Source: Clostridium sp031626875
GTDB lineage: Bacteria; Bacillota; Clostridia; Clostridiales; Clostridiaceae
Direction of reading: 5' to 3'
Length of the DNA: 64,000 nucleotides
Assembly: GCF_031626875.1 (NCBI RefSeq)
Contig: NZ_JANDMF010000027.1
Location: forward strand, 12,440-76,439
Shown here: piece after piece, positions 8,696 through 17,671 of the stretch
Layout: each line of letters starts with the position of its first letter
How positions within the stretch are numbered: the first letter of the stretch is position 1
Made by a program: the position numbers and the translations under genes
Notes under the pieces: model-generated
The model's input: only the letters and a program-made list of their open reading frames with translations
The model's database searches: none
Told to the model about the DNA's origin: nothing

Positions 8696-9463
8696 TTACA
8701 AAAAAGCATAAATTAACTTACTTAAAATCACAACTGTAAAAGTCATTACAAGTTCACAAACTTGCAAAAAATATCCTGCTAAATCTCCTGTAATCCCTCC
8801 AAATTTTTTAATAGACATATTTTTATAATATATAAATGTTAATAATGCACTTAATAAACATACACTACCCAAAATCTTATTTACTAAAATCATGGATATA
8901 CCACATAACACAATATACACATATGCAGCATACTTAACCCTATTCTTTTCAGAAGCCTTTGAAAAACTTGAGGCTAAACCACTATTCTTTGCACAAGGTA
9001 TAGTTACAATTCCTAAGCTGCTTAAAGCTCTTGATAAAACAAATCCTATTCCAAGAATTATTAGAGAATCTCCCTTAACTTCACTCCATACTCCTAAAGA
9101 TAATAAAAAATATATAACACAACTAATAAGTGCAAAAGCTCCAATATGTGAGTCCTTTAAGATTTCTAATTTTCTTTCTATTGGCTGATATGAATTTATA
9201 GCATCCATGGTATCTACAAATCCATCTAAATGAATTCCTCCTGTTACTAATACAGGTATAACAACATACCCAATCACTCTTAATATATCTCCTATGAGTA
9301 ATTTTTCTGATATAAATGACCACAATACCAATAGCATTCCTATAACAAGCCCTACAAAAGGGAAAAATATCATTGCATATTTCATATTTTCCTTATTCCA
9401 ATCTGTTTTTGGCATTGGAATCTTAGAATACATTGAAAATGCTATTTTAAATGAATTCCACAT
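8696..9463 (-). CDS. cobS: Adenosylcobinamide-GDP ribazoletransferase (cobalamin synthase)
   Basis: CobS joins adenosylcobinamide-GDP with alpha-ribazole at the membrane to finish the lower ligand. The typical blocks are FSMYSKIPMP at the N-terminus, GGIHLDGFVDTMDAINS for binding, and GGITGDLAGYFLQVCEL near the end. Several hydrophobic membrane segments lie between. The 255 residues match the family. It forms its own transcription unit with a promoter-like element in the end of the upstream gene and a hairpin leader. Confidence 0.95.
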   Translation of the reverse strand: MWNSFKIAFSMYSKIPMPKTDWNKENMKYAMIFFPFVGLVIGMLLVLWSFISEKLLIGDILRVIGYVVIPVLVTGGIHLDGFVDTMDAINSYQPIERKLEILKDSHIGAFALISCVIYFLLSLGVWSEVKGDSLIILGIGFVLSRALSSLGIVTIPCAKNSGLASSFSKASEKNRVKYAAYVYIVLCGISMILVNKILGSVCLLSALLTFIYYKNMSIKKFGGITGDLAGYFLQVCELVMTFTVVILSKLIYAFL

Positions 9464-9464
9464 A

Positions 9465-9562
9465 ATTTATATTTAGTGAAAGAGTGTATTACAAGTTACC
9501 AAACTCCCACTAGTTCACCACCTCTCTTATACTTCTTTATAATATGTTTCTGCAATAAACTC
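9465..9562 (-). promoter_or_regulatory. Promoter and hairpin leader of cobS (copy 2 of 3)
   Basis: On the minus strand TTGAGT, 17 bases and TATAAA lie in the last codons of the upstream gene. They are followed by GAGAGGTGGTGAACTAGTGGGAGTTT and, about 18 bases on, ACTCTTTCACTA before the cobS ATG. TAGTGGGAGT pairs with ACTCTTTCACTA. The GGTGGTGAA-AGTG-GAGTTT order matches the cbiP leader closely. A GTG after the purine-rich site could start a four-codon leader peptide (MGVW). Confidence 0.6.
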
Positions 9563-10123
9563 AAAATTAACATCTTCTTTACTTACAAAAATTGTACTAT
9601 TATTATACTCACTTAAACAAATACCTGTAATTACATCAACTATCTCAATTTCAACTAAATCAAATTCAACTTTATGTGCTTCTTCAACATCAAGTCCTCC
9701 TGTTAAAAAGTGTCTTCCATCGCCAAAAGCTTTAAATACAAGCAATTTATTTAATAAGTCTTCTTGCCTTAATACATTCCAACTTCCATTTACTAATACT
9801 CTTAAATATAAGGATTTTGGTATACATTCTATATGATTAAATCTCTCATAACAACTAAATGGAATATTATAAGTATGACTTTCTTTCTCTAATACAGTTA
9901 TCCCATATTTATATTGAAAAGTAACATAAACCATTTGATAAAACAAAGGTTCAACAATATCATCCCATGAATCATAAGCAAACGCAATTATTGGAATCAA
10001 ATGTGGGTATAAACTTTTTAGAGTGTTACAGAAATTCAGTAAAATTTCTGTATCGCTTAAAAAGACTAGTGCTTCTTCTATCATTTCATAGTTATAATTT
10101 TTTATCTCTCTTCTATCAATCAT
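9527..10123 (-). CDS. Hypothetical protein, 198 residues
   Basis: I do not recognise the family. The protein is soluble, acidic and rich in aromatic residues (for example IAFAYDSWDDIVEPLFYQMVY), with no signal peptide. The start at 10123 has a GGGAGGAG ribosome site. A hairpin (10141-10174) separates it from cobU upstream, and the promoter of cobS lies in its last codons. It may be a cluster passenger. Confidence 0.75.
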   Translation of the reverse strand: MIDRREIKNYNYEMIEEALVFLSDTEILLNFCNTLKSLYPHLIPIIAFAYDSWDDIVEPLFYQMVYVTFQYKYGITVLEKESHTYNIPFSCYERFNHIECIPKSLYLRVLVNGSWNVLRQEDLLNKLLVFKAFGDGRHFLTGGLDVEEAHKVEFDLVEIEIVDVITGICLSEYNNSTIFVSKEDVNFEFIAETYYKEV

Positions 10124-10140
10124 TTATTTACTCCTCCCTT

Positions 10141-10174
10141 AAAATTTAAGAGAAATGATTTTCACTTAAATTTT
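10141..10174 (-). terminator. Hairpin between cobU and the hypothetical gene
   Basis: A perfect ten-base stem AAAATTTAAG/CTTAAATTTT lies about 20 bases past the cobU stop. There is no long T run, so it could be a weak terminator or an RNA end-protecting hairpin. Confidence 0.4.
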
Positions 10175-10192
10175 ATATATACTCTCTAATAA

Positions 10193-10720
10193 TCAAGATT
10201 TCTCTTTCCATTTATGAAATATAGGAATAGAATAAACCACTTCAATTACGCTATCTGCTTGTTTACCAATTGAAGAATTTATTTCACCAATATTCTTTAT
10301 ATATTTTTGAGTTTCCTCATCATAGTTCATTCCATCCGAAAAAACTTCATTTGATACTATAACTAAGTTATCAGAGCATTCTTTAATCCATTCTACTCCC
10401 TTTAAAATCTCTGATACAGTTAACTCTTTTGCTCCATCTTCCAAATACATTTCATTAGCAACTAAATTAGATATACATTCTAATAGCACTGTTGAATTTT
10501 TGGGTATCTCTATTTCTTTTAAATTAATAGTTTTTTCTATTGTTAAGAAATTCTTTTCTTTTCTTAGTTCCCTATGCCTCTCTATTTTCTTCAAACATTC
10601 ATCATCATAAGGAAACATAGTAGCTATATAAATTAAATTCTCAGATTTAAATGAAACAGAAATTTCTTCAGCTCTTTCTGATTTTCCACTTCCACTTCCA
10701 CCAGTTATTAATACAAGCAT
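10193..10720 (-). CDS. cobU: Adenosylcobinamide kinase / guanylyltransferase
   Basis: CobU phosphorylates adenosylcobinamide and then guanylylates it. The P-loop GGSGSGKSERAEE is at residues 7-19, and the block IERHRELR holds the histidine that is guanylylated in the family. The usual NE(V/I)GxGIVP block is altered here to SNEVFSDGMNYD. The length of 175 is normal. It follows cobT after ten bases and probably ends the riboswitch-controlled operon. Confidence 0.9.
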   Translation of the reverse strand: MLVLITGGSGSGKSERAEEISVSFKSENLIYIATMFPYDDECLKKIERHRELRKEKNFLTIEKTINLKEIEIPKNSTVLLECISNLVANEMYLEDGAKELTVSEILKGVEWIKECSDNLVIVSNEVFSDGMNYDEETQKYIKNIGEINSSIGKQADSVIEVVYSIPIFHKWKEKS

Positions 10721-10730
10721 CTCTACTCCT

Positions 10731-11819
10731 TTAAACTTTTGGTGTATATTCTTCTATTTCTATATCTCCAAAAGTACTCATCTTTTCATATACTTCACAA
10801 GCCATATTTAAAATAGGGAAAACTGCAACAGCACCTGTCCCCTCTCCTAAACACATTTCACATGTTATAAAAGGCTTTAATCCAAGAGATTCAATTAACA
10901 TATTTCCTGCTGGCTCTTTAGATACATGAGATGGTAATATATAATCTATAACTAAAGGTTCTATCTTTACTGCAACAAGTGCTGCCACTGCTGATATAAA
11001 TCCATCTATAACCACTGGAACTTTAGCTACAGCTCCACCGATAAACACTCCAACAAGCCCAGCTATATCATATCCACCAACCTTAGCTAATACATCTATA
11101 GCATCCTTAGAATTAGGCTTATTTATTTCTATTCCTCTTTTTATAGCATCTATTTTTCTTTCCAATCCTTTTGAAGATAATCCAGCACCTCTTCCAGTAA
11201 CTGTTTCTACTGATTCATCTAAAAGAACAGAAGCTATAGCACTACTTGTTGTAGTATTTCCAATTCCCATTTCACCAGTTGCAATAATATTGTAGCCCTT
11301 ACTCTTAAGTTCTATAGCTAAGTTTATACCAATCTCTATAGCTTTTATTGCTTGCTCTCTTGTCATAGCAGGCTCTTTAGCTAAATTCTTAGTTCCATAA
11401 GATATTTTTCTCTTTAAAACATGAAGAGGTTTTATCTCACTTTCTTCATCTAAAAACTCTTCTGTATCACTTACCATTCCAATATCAACAGGATAAAGAT
11501 CTGTCCCAGCTAATTTTGCCATAATAGCTACACTTGTTTTTTCTTTAGTAAAATTCTCTGCAACTATTCTAGTTACTTCACTATCAGCTTGAGTAACCTT
11601 CTCTTCAACTACTCCATTATCTGCACACATAATAACCAAGGCTTTTTTCTTTAAACTTACATTGCTACTCCCTGTCATACCTGCTATTTTTATAATAGTT
11701 TCCTCTAATAGTCCAAGGCTTCTTAAAGGTTTTGCTATACTGTCCCAACGTCTTTGACTTTCTTCCATAACCACTTTATCTAGTGGAGTAATACTTTTTA
11801 ATGCTTCTTCTAAATTCAT
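10731..11819 (-). CDS. cobT: Nicotinate-nucleotide--dimethylbenzimidazole phosphoribosyltransferase
   Basis: CobT makes alpha-ribazole phosphate from nicotinate mononucleotide and a benzimidazole base. The family blocks present are KPLRSLGLLEE, MCADNGVVEEKVTQ, the glycine-rich TGEMGIGNTTTSSA, and the C-terminal CLGEGTGA with the catalytic glutamate. I use the ATG at 11819: it overlaps the cbiA stop as ATGA and has a GGGGG ribosome site. A longer frame to 11843 would add eight unlikely residues. About 362 residues is typical. Confidence 0.95.
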   Translation of the reverse strand: MNLEEALKSITPLDKVVMEESQRRWDSIAKPLRSLGLLEETIIKIAGMTGSSNVSLKKKALVIMCADNGVVEEKVTQADSEVTRIVAENFTKEKTSVAIMAKLAGTDLYPVDIGMVSDTEEFLDEESEIKPLHVLKRKISYGTKNLAKEPAMTREQAIKAIEIGINLAIELKSKGYNIIATGEMGIGNTTTSSAIASVLLDESVETVTGRGAGLSSKGLERKIDAIKRGIEINKPNSKDAIDVLAKVGGYDIAGLVGVFIGGAVAKVPVVIDGFISAVAALVAVKIEPLVIDYILPSHVSKEPAGNMLIESLGLKPFITCEMCLGEGTGAVAVFPILNMACEVYEKMSTFGDIEIEEYTPKV

Positions 11820-13183
11820 GATAGACCCCCAAATTCTATACATCTTTTTATAAATTTCTGTGGTATTTCAATATTAGAATAATAATATAAATGCGGAAAC
11901 CCAGCTAATAGATTATTAGTTGTATTTATACACTTCCAACTTCTTTTCCTTAAAGGCTTTTCTGCAACAAAGCTTTCTCCACAAGATTCACTATCCCAAT
12001 AATGAAATTCATGAGCTTTTATAGACACACCTTCTTTGCAAAGAAAATTATCTTTTGTAGCTTTTAGATTTATGTATCCGAATCGTCCAAGCTTTGAAGT
12101 TTTATATGCCTTTCCTCTTATTGCACCTACCATATTATGAAATTTCTTTTCATTATCCTCCATACTTTCATGTAAATACATGAAACCTCCACATTCAGCT
12201 ATACATGGAAGCCCTTTATCTATAGCATCTTTTATCTCTTCCTGCATTACCTTATTATTACTTAAAGCTTCTGCATAAAGCTCAGGATACCCTCCCCCTA
12301 AGATTAATCCACTAATATTTTTTGGTAGTTTTTTATCTCTTATAGGGCTAAAATACTCTATTGTAGCTCCCATTTCCTTTAGTATCTCTATATTTTCTTC
12401 ATAGTAAAAACAAAAAGCTTCATCATATGCTACTGCCACTTTAGGGTTTCCTTCTAACTTTAAAATCTCTGGTTTATTATACTCCAATTCCTTTGTACTA
12501 TTTGCAAGGTTAATTATTTCTTCTATATTTATAGTCTTCTCCAATTGATTAGAAAGTTTATTTAATTTCTCTTTTAAATCTACTATCTCATTTGGCGTTA
12601 CAAGACCTAAATGTCTACTTTCAATAACTAAATCCTTTAATACTGGAACATACCCAAATACCTTTATACTTAAATTTTCTTCTATTAATTTCTTAATCTG
12701 AGGATACATCATTTCAGAAATTTGATTAAGTATAACTCCTTTAATCCAGCTGTTTTCTTTAAACTCTAAAAAACCTTTGATTATAGGAAGAATAGAAAGG
12801 CTCATACCTCTACAATTAACAACCAAGATAACTGGAGTATTAGTAACATTTGCAACATCATATGAACTAGCCTCAGTTGATATTCCAGCAAGGCCATCAT
12901 AATAACCCATTACACCTTCTATAACTGATATATCCATATCTTTTGTAGCTTTATTTATCAAATAATAAATTGTATTTTTATCTGCAAAGAAAGTATCTAT
13001 ATTTCTTGATTTTGTTCCAATTACTTTTGAATGAAACATTGGATCAATATAATCTGGTCCACATTTAAAAGATGTAACTTTCATTTTTCTATTAACAAGT
13101 GCTTGCAACAATCCACATGTAATCATAGTTTTTCCACTTCCACTTGAAGTGGCTGCAATCATAACTCTTGGACTTCTCCCCAC
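11816..13183 (-). CDS. cbiA: Cobyrinic acid a,c-diamide synthase
   Basis: CbiA amidates the a and c carboxylates of cobyrinic acid with glutamine and ATP. The P-loop AATSSGSGKTM is at the N-terminus. The acidic block KCGPDYIDPMFH and the C-terminal glutaminase nucleophile AECGGFMYLHE are present. The GTG start at 13183 overlaps the end of the upstream fusion gene by 25 bases and has AAGGGGAT upstream. A second possible start is the ATG seven codons later. Its 455 residues are normal. Confidence 0.95.
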   Translation of the reverse strand: MGRSPRVMIAATSSGSGKTMITCGLLQALVNRKMKVTSFKCGPDYIDPMFHSKVIGTKSRNIDTFFADKNTIYYLINKATKDMDISVIEGVMGYYDGLAGISTEASSYDVANVTNTPVILVVNCRGMSLSILPIIKGFLEFKENSWIKGVILNQISEMMYPQIKKLIEENLSIKVFGYVPVLKDLVIESRHLGLVTPNEIVDLKEKLNKLSNQLEKTINIEEIINLANSTKELEYNKPEILKLEGNPKVAVAYDEAFCFYYEENIEILKEMGATIEYFSPIRDKKLPKNISGLILGGGYPELYAEALSNNKVMQEEIKDAIDKGLPCIAECGGFMYLHESMEDNEKKFHNMVGAIRGKAYKTSKLGRFGYINLKATKDNFLCKEGVSIKAHEFHYWDSESCGESFVAEKPLRKRSWKCINTTNNLLAGFPHLYYYSNIEIPQKFIKRCIEFGGLS

Positions 13184-15162
13184 TTCATATCATCCCCTTT
13201 ACATGTGATTATGTATATTGGATTTTGTCCAATCATCATATTATACTTTCCTAAGGCTTTTCCTTTTGATATAGCAACTTGCACTATTTCTACATCTACC
13301 AAGTTAAATTCTTTAATACACTCAATAGATTCTGAAATAGTCTCTAAAGTAATAGCATTAATAACTATTTTAACCTTTGGATTCTTTTCTAATAATTTTC
13401 CTATTATACTTCTTAAATTACCTGATGTTCCTCCAATAAAAGCTCTAGTTGGAGGAGGTAATTCTTCCATCATGTCAGGTGCAACCCCTTCTATAATCTC
13501 AAGATTAGAAGTCATAAACTTTTTCTTATTTTTCCTTAAAAGTTCAATTGCTTTAGGATTTTTTTCAATAGCAAATACCTTTCCTTTGCCAACCCTTAAA
13601 GCCATTTCTACAGAAACAGAACCTGTTCCAGCCCCTATATCATAAACAATAGACTCTTCCTTTAAACTCATTTTAGAGATAGAAATAGCTCTTACTTCAC
13701 TTTTTGTCATTGGGACTTCACCACGTATAAATTCTTCATCTGTTAATCCATGAGTAGCTGAACTATCTATAAACTTATCATTATCTATAAGCATTACACT
13801 AAGTGAATCAAAATCTTGTGAAATAAAACTTCTTGCTAATCCTTTATGTATCTTTTCATTTTCATAGGATAAATTTTCTCCAATAGCTACCTCTAAATTT
13901 CCTAAACCATACTCTACTAACTCTTCACATATCTTTTTGGGACTATAATCTCCTCCAAGTAATAGAAATGTTTTCTTGTTATGCTTTACTGCATCTAAGA
14001 AATTTTCTTCTCTTCCATGCAAACTTAAAAGTTTAACATCATCCCAAGACGTACTGAGCTTTGAGCAAAAATATGAAAGAGAAGATATTCCACTAACAGT
14101 ATGTACATCATAGTCTTTTAATTTTTCTAACAAACTCTTTGCTCCACTAAAAAATCCAATATCACCAGATAAAGCAATTGCAATTGAATTATATTCTAAG
14201 TGATCTTCAACAAAATTAACTATTTCATCATATTTGTATGAATTAAAAGTTGGCTTATTAAAGCTCTTTAAAGCTTCTAACATCCTTTTAGCTCCAATAA
14301 TTACATCTGCTTCTTTAAATGCTTTCTGCCCTTCTCTAGTTAAAGAATCTAAACTTCCCATTCCAATTCCGACTAAATAAACTTTTCTCTTAGGCTTATT
14401 AACTAAAAATCTTTTGTTTATAATTTTTACAGTATCTGAGTAAGAAAACCCTTCTTCCTCCATTGGTCTACCTATTACTATAGATTTTGCACCTGCTTTA
14501 CTTGCAGCCAATACCTTTTCACTAAATCCTCCAACTTTTCCTGATTCTTTAGTAACCATATATTTTGCTGATGTATGCTTTAACATCACATAATTTAGCT
14601 CTTCACTAAATGGTCCTTGCATACAGATTAAATGCTTACCTTCAAAGCCAAGCCTCGTACATTCATCAACAACCTTAGTTGTTGATAAAACTCTTGCATA
14701 GATTCTTTCCTTATAATTATCTATAGCTGCAAACTTAGCTAACTCCTTGCTTCCTGTTGCAACAAAAATATTACCAACAGTTTCTTTTAAATAATCCACA
14801 GCCTCATCCACAGAATTTACATAAACAATATTTTCACTTAATACTCCTTGTTCACTACTACGTATTAATCTTAAATACTCTGTTTTAGTGACCTTACAAG
14901 CTGAAATTACATTTTTTGAAACTTCAACTGCGTAAGGGTGAGTTGCATCTATGACTAAATCAAACTTTTCTCTTTCCATTAAACTTACCATTTCCTCTTC
15001 ATTTAATGGTTTAGAGGAAACTTTTATATTATCTCCATCTACAAGAAGTTTTTCACCATATTCTGTTGCAACACAAGCATAAACATTTATATTATTTTTA
15101 ACAAGATAACTAATTATTTCTCTTCCTTCAGTAGTTCCTGCAAAAACAAGGATATTATACAT
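13159..15162 (-). CDS. cbiJET: CbiJ-CbiE-CbiT triple fusion
   Basis: Three enzymes are fused in 667 residues. Residues 1-255 are the precorrin-6A reductase CbiJ/CobK, with AGTTEGRE, DATHPYAVEVSK and TKESGKVGGFSEK. Residues 258-455 are the CbiE methyltransferase (C5), with VYLVGIGMGSLDSLTREG and ALSGDIGFFSG. Residues 470-655 are the CbiT methyltransferase (C15, decarboxylating), with the SAM motif YDIGAGTGSVSVEM. CbiE-CbiT fusions are common (CobL); adding CbiJ at the front is less usual. It overlaps cbiH by eight bases and cbiA by 25, which points to tight coupling. Confidence 0.93.
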   Translation of the reverse strand: MYNILVFAGTTEGREIISYLVKNNINVYACVATEYGEKLLVDGDNIKVSSKPLNEEEMVSLMEREKFDLVIDATHPYAVEVSKNVISACKVTKTEYLRLIRSSEQGVLSENIVYVNSVDEAVDYLKETVGNIFVATGSKELAKFAAIDNYKERIYARVLSTTKVVDECTRLGFEGKHLICMQGPFSEELNYVMLKHTSAKYMVTKESGKVGGFSEKVLAASKAGAKSIVIGRPMEEEGFSYSDTVKIINKRFLVNKPKRKVYLVGIGMGSLDSLTREGQKAFKEADVIIGAKRMLEALKSFNKPTFNSYKYDEIVNFVEDHLEYNSIAIALSGDIGFFSGAKSLLEKLKDYDVHTVSGISSLSYFCSKLSTSWDDVKLLSLHGREENFLDAVKHNKKTFLLLGGDYSPKKICEELVEYGLGNLEVAIGENLSYENEKIHKGLARSFISQDFDSLSVMLIDNDKFIDSSATHGLTDEEFIRGEVPMTKSEVRAISISKMSLKEESIVYDIGAGTGSVSVEMALRVGKGKVFAIEKNPKAIELLRKNKKKFMTSNLEIIEGVAPDMMEELPPPTRAFIGGTSGNLRSIIGKLLEKNPKVKIVINAITLETISESIECIKEFNLVDVEIVQVAISKGKALGKYNMMIGQNPIYIITCKGDDMKWGEVQEL

Positions 15163-15886
15163 TTTTATATCCCCTTGGAGTTACCATTTTACCATTTATA
15201 TTCTTTGTTTGAGAGTTACCAATATAAACTGTAGTGAACATGTCTACTTCTTTATCTCTTAATTCCTTAAGTGACATAACTTCCATAGCTTCACCTTCTC
15301 TTCCTATATTTCTAACAACTCCACAAACTGTATCTTCACTTGCAAATTTTAATACAATATCACAAGCTTTTTGCAGATAATCATGTCTCTTTTTACTTGA
15401 AGGATTATATAAACAAATTCCAAAATCAGCTTCTGCAGCACATTGTAATCTCTTTTCAATCTTTTCCATTGGAGTTAGTAAATCGCTTAAACTAATAACA
15501 GCAAAATCATGTATTAATGGTGCTCCAAGAACAGCTGCTCCACTTGAGGCTGCTGTGATTCCAGGTATAATTTCAACCTCTACACCTTCATACTTTTCAC
15601 CTATTTCTAGTATTAATCCTGCCATTCCATATATTCCAGAATCTCCACTACATACTAATGAAACATTTTTACCTTTTTGTACTTCTTCAAAAGCAAGGAT
15701 GCAACGATCAACTTCCTTTTTCATAGGTGTAGTTAAAAATTCTTTATCTCCAAAATGATTTTTAATTAAATCAACATAAACTGTATACCCAATAATAACT
15801 TCACTTTCTTTTAAAGCATTTATAGCTTTAATTGTCATTTGCTCATATTCACCTGGTCCAATTCCAACAACATATAATTTATTCAA
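15155..15886 (-). CDS. cbiH: Cobalt-precorrin-3 C17-methyltransferase
   Basis: CbiH methylates C17 and contracts the ring of cobalt-precorrin-3. It is a tetrapyrrole methylase fold: VVGIGPGEYEQMTIKA at the N-terminus, LVCSGDSGIYGMAGL, PGITAASSGAAVLGAPL, and LYNPSSKKR typical of CbiH/CobJ. Its 243 residues are normal. It overlaps cbiG upstream and cbiJET downstream by eight bases each. Confidence 0.95.
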   Translation of the reverse strand: MNKLYVVGIGPGEYEQMTIKAINALKESEVIIGYTVYVDLIKNHFGDKEFLTTPMKKEVDRCILAFEEVQKGKNVSLVCSGDSGIYGMAGLILEIGEKYEGVEVEIIPGITAASSGAAVLGAPLIHDFAVISLSDLLTPMEKIEKRLQCAAEADFGICLYNPSSKKRHDYLQKACDIVLKFASEDTVCGVVRNIGREGEAMEVMSLKELRDKEVDMFTTVYIGNSQTKNINGKMVTPRGYKNV

Positions 15887-16916
15887 AACTTACACTCCAA
15901 TCTTCTTCAGATATGGCAACTGTAACGCCATTTTCTGCTCTCTTCTTTATTATTAATTTCCCATTATTACTGCCAAGTGTTGCTGCTCTTTCACATACAT
16001 TACTTACACCAGTAACACTTTTAACAAAGGTAGACTCACTAAAATTACCTTCCAATGCATTCAATTCATCAGCAGTATATGTTATAAACTTAAATCCATA
16101 CTTTTCTACAAATTGAATTAGTCCCTTTTCATCTTTTTTTAAATCAATACTTGCTACATTTTTAACTGCACTAATTGAAATATTATTTTCATCTAAAACT
16201 TTCATAACAAGATTTTCTATTTTGTCTATACTTGTATCTCTTCTACAACCAATCCCTAAAGTCAAAATCTTAGGAATTAAATTTAGAGTATTTACAAAAG
16301 GACTTTTCCTTTGTACTGAGATACAAACTCCAATTTCACCATTTTCTAAAATCTTGAGTTCTTTAGGCACTTTACCTTTTATTTTATAATCACTAGCTAC
16401 ACCTATATCCACATTATCCAAAATTTCACTAGAAATCTTCTTTGCCATAGTCATATCACTTATATAAAGATTCTCTTTCTTTGCAAAAACATCAACTGAG
16501 AACTTATCATTAATATCTGTTGCTGTAGTTATTACTGGAGTTGAATTTAAAATACTTGAAATTTTCTCTGTTAAAGAATTTGCTCCACCTATATGTCCAG
16601 ATAAAATAGGAATAGTAAACTTCCCTAATTCATCTATAACAACTATAGCTGGATCTGTTGTTTTTGACTTAACAAAAGGTGCTATGGCTCTTACTGCAAT
16701 CCCTATAGCTCCTATAAATATAATTGCCTCTTTTTTATAAAAATGTTCTTCTGTCCAATTCTTTAATCCATTTTTCAAAGAAAATAATTCAAGCTCTTCA
16801 GCTGATTTATAAGTTGTGAAAGACTCACAATTATATCCAAGTTCACTCAAACTACAGCTTAATTTCTTATTTAATAAACTCCCTTTTTGAGTAAAACTAA
16901 TTAATGATATTTCCAC
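15879..16916 (-). CDS. cbiG: Cobalt-precorrin-5A hydrolase
   Basis: CbiG opens the delta-lactone ring of cobalt-precorrin-5A and releases acetaldehyde. The N-terminal domain has IFIGAIGIAVRAIAPFVKSKTTDPAIVVIDE and LSGHIGGANSLTEKIS split by short linkers. The C-terminal domain has LGIGCRRDTS. Its 345 residues are normal. The start touches the cbiF stop, and the gene is part of the riboswitch-controlled operon. Confidence 0.95.
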   Translation of the reverse strand: MEISLISFTQKGSLLNKKLSCSLSELGYNCESFTTYKSAEELELFSLKNGLKNWTEEHFYKKEAIIFIGAIGIAVRAIAPFVKSKTTDPAIVVIDELGKFTIPILSGHIGGANSLTEKISSILNSTPVITTATDINDKFSVDVFAKKENLYISDMTMAKKISSEILDNVDIGVASDYKIKGKVPKELKILENGEIGVCISVQRKSPFVNTLNLIPKILTLGIGCRRDTSIDKIENLVMKVLDENNISISAVKNVASIDLKKDEKGLIQFVEKYGFKFITYTADELNALEGNFSESTFVKSVTGVSNVCERAATLGSNNGKLIIKKRAENGVTVAISEEDWSVSFE

Positions 16917-17671
16917 TACTCTATACCTTTTCTAAATTCAGTAGTAAACTTTGGATTATATAAATCTGAACGGCTATACTCTGAGTTAAGAACATCTCCA
17001 ACAATAATAAGTGCTGTTTTTGTTATTCCATTTTCCTTTGCAGATTCAGCTAAAGTTCTTACAGTACATCTTACTACCTTCTCATCATCCCAAGTAGCTT
17101 TATAAACTATTGCTGCAGGGGTATCTTCTTTATACCCACCAACTACTAATCTTTCTTGTAGCTTTTCTAATAAACCTGTACTTAAAAAAACAACCATAGT
17201 TGCATTATGGGTTGCAAGTTTTGCTATCTCTTCTTTCTCAGGAACACCAGTCCTTCCAGCCATTCTAGTAATTATTACTGTTTGAGATACGTCTGGCAGT
17301 GTATATTCTAAGTTTAAGGCTGATGCTGCACCACAAAATGAACTTACTCCTGGACAAACTTTATACTCTATATTATGTTTATCTAATATATCCATTTGTT
17401 CTCTGATAGCACCATAAATACTTGGATCACCTGTATGTAATCTTACTGTCATTTTATTTTCTTTTTCAGCATTTAAAATAACTTCAATAACTTCTTCTAA
17501 AGTCATCTTTGCACTATTATGTACTTCACAACCTTCTTTTTTATACTCTAAAAGTTCTGGATTAACCAAAGATCCTGCATATATAATTACATCTGCCTCT
17601 GATAATAATTTTTGTCCTCTAACTGTAATTAAATCAACTGCCCCTGAGCCAGCTCCAACAAAATTAACCAT
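16916..17671 (-). CDS. cbiF: Cobalt-precorrin-4 C11-methyltransferase
   Basis: CbiF methylates C11 of cobalt-precorrin-4. It is a tetrapyrrole methylase with VGAGSGAVDLITVRG, VRLHTGDPSIYGAIREQ and PGVSSFCGAASAL. ARLH- or VRLHTGDPS is the usual CbiF/CobM block. Its 251 residues are normal. It lies one base from cbiL and one base from cbiG. Confidence 0.95.
   Translation of the reverse strand: MVNFVGAGSGAVDLITVRGQKLLSEADVIIYAGSLVNPELLEYKKEGCEVHNSAKMTLEEVIEVILNAEKENKMTVRLHTGDPSIYGAIREQMDILDKHNIEYKVCPGVSSFCGAASALNLEYTLPDVSQTVIITRMAGRTGVPEKEEIAKLATHNATMVVFLSTGLLEKLQERLVVGGYKEDTPAAIVYKATWDDEKVVRCTVRTLAESAKENGITKTALIIVGDVLNSEYSRSDLYNPKFTTEFRKGIE

Noticed and set aside
13205..13645. 146-codon plus-strand ORF opposite the CbiT domain
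   Set aside because: Shadow frame; the minus-strand domain motifs are unambiguous.
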